Shown here: piece by piece, positions 1 to 6,933 of the stretch
How the letters are laid out: every line of letters begins with the position of its first letter
Position numbering within the stretch: position 1 is the first letter of the stretch
Source of the DNA: a virus
IMG/VR virus record: IMGVR_UViG_3300025154_000017
Location: 1 to 51,920 of that record
Length of the DNA: 51,920 bases
Reading direction: 5' to 3' (one strand)
Position numbers and translations under genes: made by a program
Notes under the pieces: generated by a model
Told to the model about the DNA's origin: nothing
The model's input: the letters and a program-made list of their open reading frames with translations, nothing else
The model's database searches: none

Positions 1-126
1 AAAAACTCAGGATGTTTTGTAATGTCATCTGAAGTTCCTTTTACCTCTGTGATCTTCTCTGTGACAAGAAAATCAATAAGCTCAACCCCTTCGAGTTCAG
101 AGTCAAAGCCATACTTATCCTTTACT
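1..126. repeat. Terminal direct repeat, copy 1
   Basis: Bases 1-126 are identical to 51795-51920. The repeat lies inside one open reading frame that continues across the join, so it is best read as the overlap left when a circular or circularly permuted genome was assembled, not as a dispersed repeat. Removing one copy gives a 51,794 bp circle. A true short terminal repeat of the packaged DNA cannot be excluded from sequence alone. Confidence 0.95.
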
Positions 127-344
127 GCCTTCTCAATCTTCGTTGCACCTTCCTTTATGCCACGCTTGTATTGATCGGTTCCGTCGCTTTTCAGTTTCTT
201 AATCCTGTCGCTGTCGGCTTTTTCAGCTATGGTCAAATCGACTAACTCTCCGGCATCGTTGTAAAGGCTTGCCAGTTCCTCGGTGTCAATCTTTAAGGTT
301 TTTGACAAAAAACCCTGTAACAACTTTTTTTCTTCTGCTGTCAT
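1..344 (-). CDS. Scaffold-like capsid assembly protein, N-terminal part
   Basis: The gene starts at ATG 344 and runs off the left edge; it continues at 51794 and ends at 51284, giving 284 residues over the circular join with no frame break. The protein is very rich in Lys and Glu, predicted mostly helical, with a probable coiled coil around residues 85-145. It lies directly upstream of the major capsid gene, the usual place of a scaffold. Assignment to scaffold is inferred from composition and position; no family motif was recognised. The ATG follows the previous gene's stop with no gap. Confidence 0.7.
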   Translation of the reverse strand, partial: MTAEEKKLLQGFLSKTLKIDTEELASLYNDAGELVDLTIAEKADSDRIKKLKSDGTDQYKRGIKEGATKIEKAVKDKYGFDSELEGVELIDFLVTEKITEVKGTSDDITKHPEF

Positions 345-530
345 CTATTTTGATTTAGTGATCTTCTTTACTTCGGGTTCCGGCTTGATGATCTGTGGAA
401 CCTTTGTCATTAACGGCTTCACGTCACGCACTTTGTACTTGCGTATCTGCTCGCCTGCGACAAGTTTATCATATATCTCATCTGATACATAATGAGCCTT
501 GCCTGTTTTCTTCGAAATCAACTCTTTCAT
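345..530 (-). CDS. Small hypothetical protein, 61 aa
   Basis: Not recognised. It is a basic 61-residue protein with a C-terminal tail alternating Lys, Pro and Val/Ile. It begins 4 bases inside the end of the preceding gene and stops one base before the scaffold start, so it is clearly part of the head-gene operon. Its Pro/Lys-rich tail resembles that of its upstream neighbour, which may point to a shared partner. Confidence 0.65.
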   Translation of the reverse strand: MKELISKKTGKAHYVSDEIYDKLVAGEQIRKYKVRDVKPLMTKVPQIIKPEPEVKKITKSK

Positions 531-868
531 TTCTTCTTACGCTTAATGGGTGCTTTCTTGACAACCGCTTTAGGTGCTTCAGTGACGGGATCACCCGTTA
601 CATCTGGTACGCTTGTGTTGACCTTTACGGCTGCGGGATCACCTTCAGTCACTTCAGGAACTTTCACTTCAGGTACCGACTTTAACGGAGGCTTTATGAT
701 AATCGGCTTCATTGTCGGCTTGATCAGCGGCTTGGAGAGCTCAACGGGCTTGGTAAGTAGCAGTTCCGTTTCACTGATCGCACCATAAAATCGTTTTGCA
801 ACCTTGAAAGCAGCGGCACTCAGTGTAATTGACTTGCCGTTGATAATACATTTTACCTTATCTGCCAT
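527..868 (-). CDS. Hypothetical protein with Pro/Lys-rich tail, 113 aa
   Basis: Not recognised. Residues 1-40 could form a small folded unit; residues 41-113 are low-complexity Pro, Val, Lys and Thr and end in KRKKK. The gene is first in the operon leading to scaffold and capsid, behind a good Bacteroidetes-type promoter at 887-917. A structural or head-assembly role is inferred from location only. Confidence 0.65.
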   Translation of the reverse strand: MADKVKCIINGKSITLSAAAFKVAKRFYGAISETELLLTKPVELSKPLIKPTMKPIIIKPPLKSVPEVKVPEVTEGDPAAVKVNTSVPDVTGDPVTEAPKAVVKKAPIKRKKK

Positions 869-886
869 TTCTATTCAATATTTTGT

Positions 887-917
887 CAAATTTATAAACA
901 ATTGTTCAATAAACAAA
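887..917 (-). promoter_or_regulatory. Bacteroidetes-type promoter for head genes
   Basis: On the minus strand TTTG (917-914) is followed after 19 bases by TAAATTTG (894-887), matching the Bacteroidetes -33/-7 pattern TTTG and TAnnTTTG. It sits 19 bases before the ATG at 868, in an AT-rich gap between the tRNA genes and the first gene of the scaffold/capsid operon. Confidence 0.65.
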
Positions 918-975
918 ATTTTTTATTAAACAAATTCTTTTGTCATATTCGGAGATGATAAATATCAGTATTAAG

Positions 976-1061
976 CGGAGAGCAGAGTATTCGAAACTCA
1001 CTCCTTTTAACGAGCCTATCGTTTAGCAAACGTAGCCACAGACACCCGCGGTTTACTCTCC
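976..1061 (-). tRNA. tRNA-Ser(GCT)
   Basis: A 7-bp acceptor stem pairs GGAGAGT (1061-1055) with GCTCTCC (983-977) and the discriminator base at 976 is G, as in serine tRNAs. The anticodon loop reads TTGCTAA, giving GCT for AGC/AGU codons. A long variable arm is present. The anticodon stem has one bulged A. No CCA is encoded. Confidence 0.8.
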
Positions 1062-1066
1062 ATTAG

Positions 1067-1135
1067 TGGGAGCAATAGGCATCGAACCTATTATTTGGGG
1101 CTTTACAGGCCCGTCTTCTCCAAAGAATTACTCCC
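1067..1135 (-). tRNA. tRNA-Tyr(GTA), compact form
   Basis: Acceptor GGGAGTA (1135-1129) pairs with TGCTCCC (1074-1068), discriminator A. The anticodon loop CTGTAAA gives GTA (Tyr). The T arm is normal. The gene is only 69 bases: the D arm is very short (loop TTTGGA at most) and the long variable arm typical of bacterial tRNA-Tyr is absent. It may score weakly in standard searches. Confidence 0.65.
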
Positions 1136-1141
1136 TCATTG

Positions 1142-1233
1142 CGGATGGTGTAGGACTCGAACCTACACGCCGTGTTTAGCGACCTACGGTTTTCAAGACC
1201 GTCCCACTTAGGCCTACTGTGGTTTAACCATCC
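1142..1233 (-). tRNA. tRNA-Ser(TGA)
   Basis: Acceptor GGATGGT (1233-1227) pairs perfectly with ACCATCC (1149-1143), discriminator G. Anticodon stem-loop ACGGT-CTTGAAA-ACCGT gives TGA (UCA codon). A long class II variable arm and a normal T arm are present. It is the most canonical tRNA of the cluster. Confidence 0.88.
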
Positions 1234-1238
1234 ATTTG

Positions 1239-1314
1239 TGCCGCAGGTGAGATTCGAACTCACATAATTATTAGTTCCTAAGACTAACGCACGTGCCAAT
1301 TCTGCTACTGCGGC
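1239..1314 (-). tRNA. tRNA-Leu(TAG) with short variable loop
   Basis: Acceptor GCCGCAG (1314-1308) pairs with CTGCGGC (1246-1240), discriminator A. Anticodon stem-loop TTAGT-CTTAGGA-ACTAA gives TAG, reading CUA (Leu). The T arm GTGAG/CTCAC is intact. The variable loop is only about 7 bases, so it has a class I body, unusual for a bacterial leucine tRNA. Confidence 0.75.
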
Positions 1315-1320
1315 ATTTTG

Positions 1321-1396
1321 TACTCCGGGTCGGATTCGAACCGACACTGAACGGGGCTTAAACCCGTTGCCATTCTACCAGTTGGGCTACCGGAGC
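1321..1396 (-). tRNA. tRNA-Leu(TAA) with short variable loop
   Basis: Acceptor GCTCCGG (1396-1390) pairs with CCGGAGT (1328-1322), discriminator A. Anticodon stem-loop ACGGG-TTTAAGC-CCCGT gives TAA, reading UUA (Leu). T arm GTCGG/CCGAC is intact. The variable loop is 5 bases (TCAGT), again a class I shape. It is the first tRNA of the cluster, directly after a terminator. Confidence 0.75.
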
Positions 1397-1400
1397 AAAA

Positions 1401-1426
1401 TAAAAAACCCCGCTTATAAGGCGAGG
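1401..1426 (-). terminator. Rho-independent terminator upstream of the tRNAs
   Basis: On the minus strand CCTCGC (1426-1421) and GCGGGG (1413-1408) form a 6-bp stem with one U-G pair and a 7-base loop, followed by TTTTTTA. It lies between the candidate promoter at 1518-1546 and the first tRNA, so it either ends the upstream operon or attenuates the tRNA transcript. Confidence 0.7.
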
Positions 1427-1517
1427 CGCAAACTATAATATATACATAGCTCACCTACCCCGCCATAAAGACAAGAGCGATAGTGAACTATATAATAAAT
1501 CTCTTTTCATACCTATG

Positions 1518-1546
1518 CAAATATAACTATATTTAATAATTTACAA
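1518..1546 (-). promoter_or_regulatory. Candidate Bacteroidetes-type promoter before tRNAs
   Basis: TATATTTG (1525-1518) fits the -7 element; a weaker GTTG ends 18 bases upstream. It lies in the AT-rich gap after the 48-aa gene. A transcript from here would cross about 110 bases before meeting the terminator at 1401-1426. The remainder of 1427-1517 has no credible gene. Confidence 0.5.
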
Positions 1547-1564
1547 CACATTTTAATTATTTTT

Positions 1565-1711
1565 TTACTCAGGCACGTAATCCAGTTCCCCGCTTTCTCC
1601 CATTGACTGCAATAGGTATTCACTCATAACGTAAACGACCTCTTCTTTCGTGTAAGTCGGTTTGTCGCCCCACGTACTCTCAAGTACCTCACTCGGTTTT
1701 TTGTCTTTCAT
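1565..1711 (-). CDS. Small acidic hypothetical protein, 48 aa
   Basis: Starts at ATG 1711, overlapping the last 23 bases of the MuF-like gene, and ends with TAA at 1565. The product is acidic, with a Thr-Lys-Glu-Glu-rich helix-like middle. No family was recognised. Its position at the end of the portal-MuF operon suggests a small head-associated or accessory protein, but this is inference. Confidence 0.55.
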   Translation of the reverse strand: MKDKKPSEVLESTWGDKPTYTKEEVVYVMSEYLLQSMGESGELDYVPE

Positions 1712-2657
1712 TTTGTGCTTTTATCATTCGTTCTGCAATACTGTCTAATAGATACCCGATGCTATGACGGCAGTTGTAGCCGCCTCGGTCAGTGATGGGG
1801 TCGTAACCCGGATATGACAAATACGAAGGCACAACAGACGTGTCACGTTGTTTAACTTTATACCCCACAGGATATACACCCTGATCAGGCGTCCATGTCC
1901 GCCACTTTTCAGCATCCTCCTTTTTGAATATCTTACCGAGGTTTGCGACACAAAAGTCACGGCTATCCTTTACGATGCTGCCCTGATAAATGAAATAGTT
2001 CATTCCTGTTTCATCAGCCAGTGCGGTTGCATAGGCCGAATCGTACTGCATATAAATATCATGCGCATAACGATTGAACTGCTTTTCAATGCCTCCGGGT
2101 TTCACATCGTCACCGACAATCAAAGTATTCAGTCCTTTAATGTAATCCTTCATAGGGAACTGACCCGTTACTGCTTGAGCCGTGAACTGCTTCACATCCA
2201 AAAGTAAAGATTCGTTCTTTATCAAAGTCTCAAAGAACCCACCTGAAACGATATTGCCCCCTTCCAGTCCTAACCTCATGCCGATCTTCTTTGCAGCACC
2301 TTCAGCGACCTTAGCGAATAACTCAGGCGTTTCAAGTCCCATCATCACCTCGAAGTAAGTAACGTTTGCTTTCGTTATCCCTGCAACCGAGCCGCCGACC
2401 TCTTTAACAAACGGAATCCGCTGACCTTTCTGAAAGTCCGAATAAACTTTGTCAAGTGCAGCTAATAGCCGGTAGTTTTTCAGAGTGTTGCGAATACGAC
2501 CACCGGACATATCCAATTGCGGGATGATCTCTGCCGTCACCTTTGAGACAAGCATATCCTGCATCTTGCGAATAGTCTTGTTAAGGCTTGTTTCGCTCGA
2601 CAAAAGATACTGCTCTTTTTTCTTGAGCAACTCGCCCACCCTTTTAGGTAACTTCAT
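1689..2657 (-). CDS. MuF-like minor head protein
   Basis: 322 residues. The C-terminal third (about residues 225-310) shows the phage Mu gpF-like minor head pattern: DSRDFC, then EKWRTW, then GGYNCRH, with the paired Cys/His residues typical of that domain. MuF proteins attach near the portal and are thought to be ejected or to help head assembly. The gene lies downstream of portal, as usual, but separated from it by a glycosyltransferase cluster. It starts 4 bases inside the previous gene (ATGA overlap). Confidence 0.85.
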   Translation of the reverse strand: MKLPKRVGELLKKKEQYLLSSETSLNKTIRKMQDMLVSKVTAEIIPQLDMSGGRIRNTLKNYRLLAALDKVYSDFQKGQRIPFVKEVGGSVAGITKANVTYFEVMMGLETPELFAKVAEGAAKKIGMRLGLEGGNIVSGGFFETLIKNESLLLDVKQFTAQAVTGQFPMKDYIKGLNTLIVGDDVKPGGIEKQFNRYAHDIYMQYDSAYATALADETGMNYFIYQGSIVKDSRDFCVANLGKIFKKEDAEKWRTWTPDQGVYPVGYKVKQRDTSVVPSYLSYPGYDPITDRGGYNCRHSIGYLLDSIAERMIKAQNERQKTE

Positions 2658-2887
2658 TTATTTGGCTTATAAAACTGTTTTTTTAATCTTGAATATGTCG
2701 CCATTGCGCTTTCGATGTTAAAGTCCTCTATGCAAAGGTACTTGAAATAACTGTAAATAGACTGCTCAATAGTTATTGCAGGGACAATGCTTCTTTGCGC
2801 CTCAACCCAAAAGTAAAGCGAAATATCATCGAATGCCCATCGGTAGATAGTCTCAATTGTTCCTATGTAACCTTTTTTTCGAGGCAT
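2654..2887 (-). CDS. Hypothetical protein, 77 aa
   Basis: Not recognised. The middle is rich in aromatic residues (Trp, Phe, Tyr) and the protein is basic at both ends. It overlaps the 3' end of the preceding glycosyltransferase gene by 35 bases and is coupled by ATGA to the MuF-like gene. Confidence 0.6.
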   Translation of the reverse strand: MPRKKGYIGTIETIYRWAFDDISLYFWVEAQRSIVPAITIEQSIYSYFKYLCIEDFNIESAMATYSRLKKQFYKPNK

Positions 2888-3500
2888 GAGTGTAACGTTG
2901 TTTTAACTTGCGATCCGTTTTAACAAGTGTTTGCGAAGTGATGTGGTCAACCTGCACGGCACATATTAACCAGTGATCAATCTTTGCAACCTTGATTTGT
3001 TCGGCATGAACGTTGTCAGAATACCAAAACTCGTAGTATTCATCCAGCCGTCCGATCTTCGTCCAAATGTCTTTGTGTTGAAATATACACCAACCTGTAA
3101 AGAATAGGCCAATAGTGTAACCCTTGTAAGCATTGTAGCCCTTTGTGAGATGACGGTGTTGCATGGCATTGCTCAGTGCCGAGGCTGAAAGGATTTCGTT
3201 CTCACGCATGATGTCACCTATCTCTGACCATCCTTTGTGAAATATCAGATCGTTGTTTGCTAGGATTTGTATATCCCCGGTGCGGTGCTTTAATCCTTCA
3301 TTTAAGCATCGGTTATAATTGAACGGCCCGGTAAAAAGTATATAATTGCTTACTCCTCGATAATGTGTTTTTCTGAATGTCTCGATTAAAATAACGTTCA
3401 CATCAGCCCCGTCAGCCAGACAACTGTCAATGGCTCGCTGGGTCATCTCTGTTAGTGACCTGTCCCGTGAGGCAACGACCATGATTAAATCGTACTTCAT
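2853..3500 (-). CDS. Family 2-like glycosyltransferase, 215 aa
   Basis: N-terminal strand MVVASRDR and the segment GDIQILANNDLIFHKGW match the GT-A nucleotide-sugar fold, with NND in the position of the metal-binding DXD. The substrate is unknown. It is the last of three glycosyltransferases between portal and MuF; its ATG (3500) immediately follows the stop of the previous one (3501). Cytoplasmic; virion or host surface glycosylation is plausible. Confidence 0.75.
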   Translation of the reverse strand: MKYDLIMVVASRDRSLTEMTQRAIDSCLADGADVNVILIETFRKTHYRGVSNYILFTGPFNYNRCLNEGLKHRTGDIQILANNDLIFHKGWSEIGDIMRENEILSASALSNAMQHRHLTKGYNAYKGYTIGLFFTGWCIFQHKDIWTKIGRLDEYYEFWYSDNVHAEQIKVAKIDHWLICAVQVDHITSQTLVKTDRKLKQRYTHASKKRLHRNN

Positions 3501-4115
3501 TCAGAAGATATAAACGTTACCTGGTGTTGACTGATTTAATCCTATGTGCTTCATGGCATAGTCTTTTAAATAGCACGGAGGGCAGCCTCTCTGACGATAA
3601 AAGCCTCCGATTGAATAGTCACCCTGCTTTAAGTGAACAAAGTCGTCACAGAGCATCTTAACGTACTTCGTAGGGGCAAGCTGAAACGCTCCGCCGGTAT
3701 GCGAAACATATTCGACATTCAACCCAGCGACAACTCGCTTCTTTAAGATGTTAGGATAAAAGTTAGGATCAATCAGCAGGTCAGGTGGTGAAACAGCATG
3801 AGGCCCGGATTCTTCAATGAACTTGACCATCTTTGCAATCAAATCCTCGGTGACCGTCTCAACATCATTGTCAAGTTTCAGGATGTAGTCGTAATCCAAA
3901 AGGTTCTGCACACCGTAATAAAACGCTGCGGCTATGCCTTCGTTCTTGCCTAATTCGATCCGGTTACGGTCTTTCAACCATTCGAGCGTTCCGTCAGTCG
4001 ATCCGTTATCGACAAATAGATGAAAGTCAACTCCGGTCTTTACTTCAAAACTCTCTGTTGTTCGCTTCGTCAGATCAAGGCGATTGTAGGTTATTGTTAC
4101 TGCGGCAACTTTCAT
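3501..4115 (-). CDS. Family 2 glycosyltransferase, 204 aa
   Basis: A clear GT2 signature: VTITYNR at the N-terminus, VDNGSTDGT near residue 36, GKNEGIAAA near residue 57, and LKLDNDVE (DND as DXD) near residue 80. It is coupled at both ends to neighbours (4-base overlap upstream, zero gap downstream). Acceptor unknown. Confidence 0.87.
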   Translation of the reverse strand: MKVAAVTITYNRLDLTKRTTESFEVKTGVDFHLFVDNGSTDGTLEWLKDRNRIELGKNEGIAAAFYYGVQNLLDYDYILKLDNDVETVTEDLIAKMVKFIEESGPHAVSPPDLLIDPNFYPNILKKRVVAGLNVEYVSHTGGAFQLAPTKYVKMLCDDFVHLKQGDYSIGGFYRQRGCPPCYLKDYAMKHIGLNQSTPGNVYIF

Positions 4116-4354
4116 TTCTTATATCCATTACATGAGTACATAAAGTAAATCCTATGGTTATGCAACCATAATAATATTCTATTCCGCAACGATCTTTTAT
4201 ATTTTCGATACGAAGTAACCCCCACGTTTCTGCCGTTAAGATATGCGCGACATGGATCTATAAGGTTTTTATCATACCATGCATCAATAGCATATTCTTC
4301 AGTCTTTGACTCTGGAATAATTTCTAATATCTCATTAATTATTTCTGCCTTCAT
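4112..4354 (-). CDS. Hypothetical protein, 80 aa
   Basis: Not recognised. The first half is acidic and helical, the second basic with a Cys near the C-terminus. It overlaps the previous gene by 20 bases and the next glycosyltransferase by ATGA. Lower GC than its neighbours suggests recent acquisition with the glycosyltransferase cargo. Confidence 0.6.
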   Translation of the reverse strand: MKAEIINEILEIIPESKTEEYAIDAWYDKNLIDPCRAYLNGRNVGVTSYRKYKRSLRNRILLWLHNHRIYFMYSCNGYKK

Positions 4355-4526
4355 GTTCTTTGGGTTTTATTATTTTGCCCTTAACAGGACCGTATGAATT
4401 GCCTTTGTTATCTATAAATTTTATCCATACCGGATTATCTCCAATAAGATCATATAGCCACGGATTATCTTTAAAATCCTGCATTGTGAAGCCATAATTA
4501 CTAATCTGTTTATTTATATCATTCAT
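4335..4526 (-). CDS. Hypothetical protein, 63 aa
   Basis: Not recognised. ATG 4526 is chosen because it falls just after the upstream stop (4529); an in-frame TTG at 4535 is less likely. The C-terminal half (WIKFIDNKGNSYGP) has the look of a small beta-rich domain. Confidence 0.55.
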   Translation of the reverse strand: MNDINKQISNYGFTMQDFKDNPWLYDLIGDNPVWIKFIDNKGNSYGPVKGKIIKPKEHEGRNN

Positions 4527-4528
4527 AT

Positions 4529-5131
4529 TCACCAATCATAAGACCCAGGCAAATGACAAACAAAATACTCCGGTGTAGCAATCTTACCAAATTTTCTTGA
4601 CTTCATCATCAAACTCTGGTTAAAATAATGATCGTGAGCATAACCCCTGTGACCCCAACGTGCGCCTAACTCCCTTTTATGGCAGATATTTGACGTCCCG
4701 TTCTGCCCTAACTTCCTTATGTCACAGTTGCGCTCAACCCAATCGCCACCTGAGTAAATAATGTCATTATAAAACACCCAATCATAATCCTTCAGCCCGT
4801 CAGCGATCTTCTGTAAATGATTTTCTCCCCAATAGTCGTCAATGTCACAATAAATAATGAACTCACCCATTGCTTGTTCAATTCCCGTGTTCCGAGGCGC
4901 ACCGTCCCACATCGGCGCTTTCTTAATCAAAGTAGTCGTTATCCTTTCGTCGGTGAATTGCTTCATCAGGTCCATTGTTAGTTGACAGCCGTCAGCAACG
5001 ACCTGTAATTCAAAGTCTGTAAACGTTTGATCCAATACTGACTGCACTGCACGGACAATCTTTTCTTCACGACGAGAGGCCGCACCTGGATATTGCGACA
5101 ATAGTGACGGCATTATACAACTGAACTTCAT
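4529..5131 (-). CDS. Family 2 glycosyltransferase, 200 aa
   Basis: GT-A fold features: SCIMPSLLS start, QSVLDQTFTDFEL near residue 35, GAPRNTGIEQA near residue 76, and IIYCDIDDYW (DIDD metal motif) near residue 93. First of the three glycosyltransferases after the portal; its start overlaps the portal stop (ATGA), so it is translated with the head genes. Acceptor unknown. Confidence 0.87.
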   Translation of the reverse strand: MKFSCIMPSLLSQYPGAASRREEKIVRAVQSVLDQTFTDFELQVVADGCQLTMDLMKQFTDERITTTLIKKAPMWDGAPRNTGIEQAMGEFIIYCDIDDYWGENHLQKIADGLKDYDWVFYNDIIYSGGDWVERNCDIRKLGQNGTSNICHKRELGARWGHRGYAHDHYFNQSLMMKSRKFGKIATPEYFVCHLPGSYDW

Positions 5132-6930
5132 TCTTCGACTGTTTCAACTCGTTCCTCTTCTGTGAACGTCAACTCCGGTTCCTTTGGCTTGGCCTCTTCC
5201 ATTTGCAAAATATATTCTTCACACTTAGCCTTGACCTTCTCAGTGATCACATCGTCAGCCATGTCATATATCCATACCTCGCTTTCCTGTTCGAGGTCAT
5301 TGAAAATAGATTCCAGATTTGCCCACAAAACAGCGTTGTAATGCGTTGTAAGGTTCTGCGAGATCAATAGCCTCACGTTCTCCTCGCTGTAGCCCCTGAA
5401 CGGGTTGTAGGCGTTCTTAATGCGTATAATCTTCAACTCTTCGGGCCGGTCAGCATAAAGCATCTCGTTAATATCATCTTCGATAGCTGCAATCGTCGAA
5501 GTAGAAGCACCGGCATCTTTTGCTCGTTTGAGTTCATCCATCATGTCGGCCTGAGTTTTGAACTTGAAGTCATCGGGGTATTGGTGTTCGACTATCAATC
5601 CCATGCCTAAGTCAGTAAAAGTAGCAATGTCCGTAACGACAAACTCCCACAAAGTAGAAAGTGCCGAAGCAAAAGGCTTCAATGTGTCGTTCATATTGTC
5701 CTCGGTGATCTTCACCTCGGTTGCCGTATTCGTGAGTTCATTGCGGGTCATCAACTCCTTGTTGAACATCATCAAATAAACCGAAGCCCGTAAACTCTGG
5801 ATGTACTGTTCTTGAAATTTTAATAGTTCAATCGGAGGTGACTTATACACTAATAGCTTTTCAAGATCAATCATCTCCGTTGTGTCATACGGAATATTAA
5901 GCGTGACAACATCCATCGTAGAAGCATGAATTGGTTCCTTGCCCGTTCCGTGACAAGTGCCGCAAGTTTTACCATCAGGCGTCACCCCACCCTTACAATC
6001 AGGGCAAGGATTAACATACCTGAACCGTTGCGGGAATGCAGTCATAGCAGTTGATAAGTCCAGTTCACTGTCGATCTTCAGCGTCTTATTCAGATACGGC
6101 ATCACATCATGAAATACTGAAATATACGTCCTGCCCTGTGTCTGTGAGTCGTACTTAAAGCCGAAGCGACGTGCTGGTATCTTGTCACCTTGCGGTACAA
6201 AGTACGCAACTGTATAATACTTGCCACCGATCTCAATACCGTCAGGGAAGCCGTCGTCTGTGACAAATAGCATCGGTTTATCACGCACCTCAGTAAAGAC
6301 AATCGTATCAGTGCCGAGATAAATAGTGTATTTCGTGCCTTCGTATTCTTTGCCTTCGAGATCAGTCAGTGTGATCGGCAGCTTAACGACCAGGTATTGA
6401 AGAATGTTGTTTTTGAACTCAAGCATTATCGCCTGCTCCGAAGTAGCGATGAACGGATAAGGCTTTGCTTTCTCTTTACGTGCGTCGAACTCGTCAAACT
6501 CAGTTATCAGAAAAGCATTCGGGTCAAGATAGTTATAGTCAACATACGCATACTCAAAGAACTTCTCTAACGAAGCGTCGCCCCAATATTCAGCGATCTT
6601 CAGTTCAAGTTCTGCCTGACGCTTTTCATAGTCGCCTTCAGTCTCCCAGTCGATCTTACGTACTTTGGGTTTCTTACGGACCGCTTTCTGAAACGACAAC
6701 TTCGTCGAGGCCAACGTCGGAGGGATAATTGAATTTGTGATCGTCTTACGCATCTCGAACTCGTCAACTGTTTCACGTGAAACAATCCTGCGAAGCAGAT
6801 CACTTATGCCGTCACCAGAGACCATCTTATAGTATTCATCTGCGAGATCGCACACGCGTTTATAATCTCTGTGGCGGATGTTATCTGTAACGATGCGTCG
6901 CAATTCTTTAAAGCCTTCTATCTTGTCCAT
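5128..6930 (-). CDS. Portal protein
   Basis: 600 residues, directly downstream of the large terminase (3-base gap) and upstream of the MuF-like gene, the standard portal position. The sequence is alternating alpha/beta with a long acidic helical C-terminus, as in portals. Unusually, residues 309-326 contain a DnaJ-like zinc ribbon (CPDC and CGTC, each followed by Gly-rich turns). The portal forms the dodecameric DNA gate at one capsid vertex. Family assignment rests on size, context and general character. Confidence 0.8.
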   Translation of the reverse strand: MDKIEGFKELRRIVTDNIRHRDYKRVCDLADEYYKMVSGDGISDLLRRIVSRETVDEFEMRKTITNSIIPPTLASTKLSFQKAVRKKPKVRKIDWETEGDYEKRQAELELKIAEYWGDASLEKFFEYAYVDYNYLDPNAFLITEFDEFDARKEKAKPYPFIATSEQAIMLEFKNNILQYLVVKLPITLTDLEGKEYEGTKYTIYLGTDTIVFTEVRDKPMLFVTDDGFPDGIEIGGKYYTVAYFVPQGDKIPARRFGFKYDSQTQGRTYISVFHDVMPYLNKTLKIDSELDLSTAMTAFPQRFRYVNPCPDCKGGVTPDGKTCGTCHGTGKEPIHASTMDVVTLNIPYDTTEMIDLEKLLVYKSPPIELLKFQEQYIQSLRASVYLMMFNKELMTRNELTNTATEVKITEDNMNDTLKPFASALSTLWEFVVTDIATFTDLGMGLIVEHQYPDDFKFKTQADMMDELKRAKDAGASTSTIAAIEDDINEMLYADRPEELKIIRIKNAYNPFRGYSEENVRLLISQNLTTHYNAVLWANLESIFNDLEQESEVWIYDMADDVITEKVKAKCEEYILQMEEAKPKEPELTFTEEERVETVEE

Positions 6931-6933
6931 TAT

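Noticed and set aside
1063-1347. Minus-strand open frame of 94 codons
   Set aside because: It runs across four tRNA genes, whose structures are clear, and its peptide has no protein-like character.
1239-1396. Suppressor tRNAs reading stop codons
   Set aside because: Anticodons read as TAG and TAA in proper 7-base loops, which decode CUA and UUA. Suppressors would need CTA or TTA. Genes here use TAA, TGA and TAG as ordinary stops.
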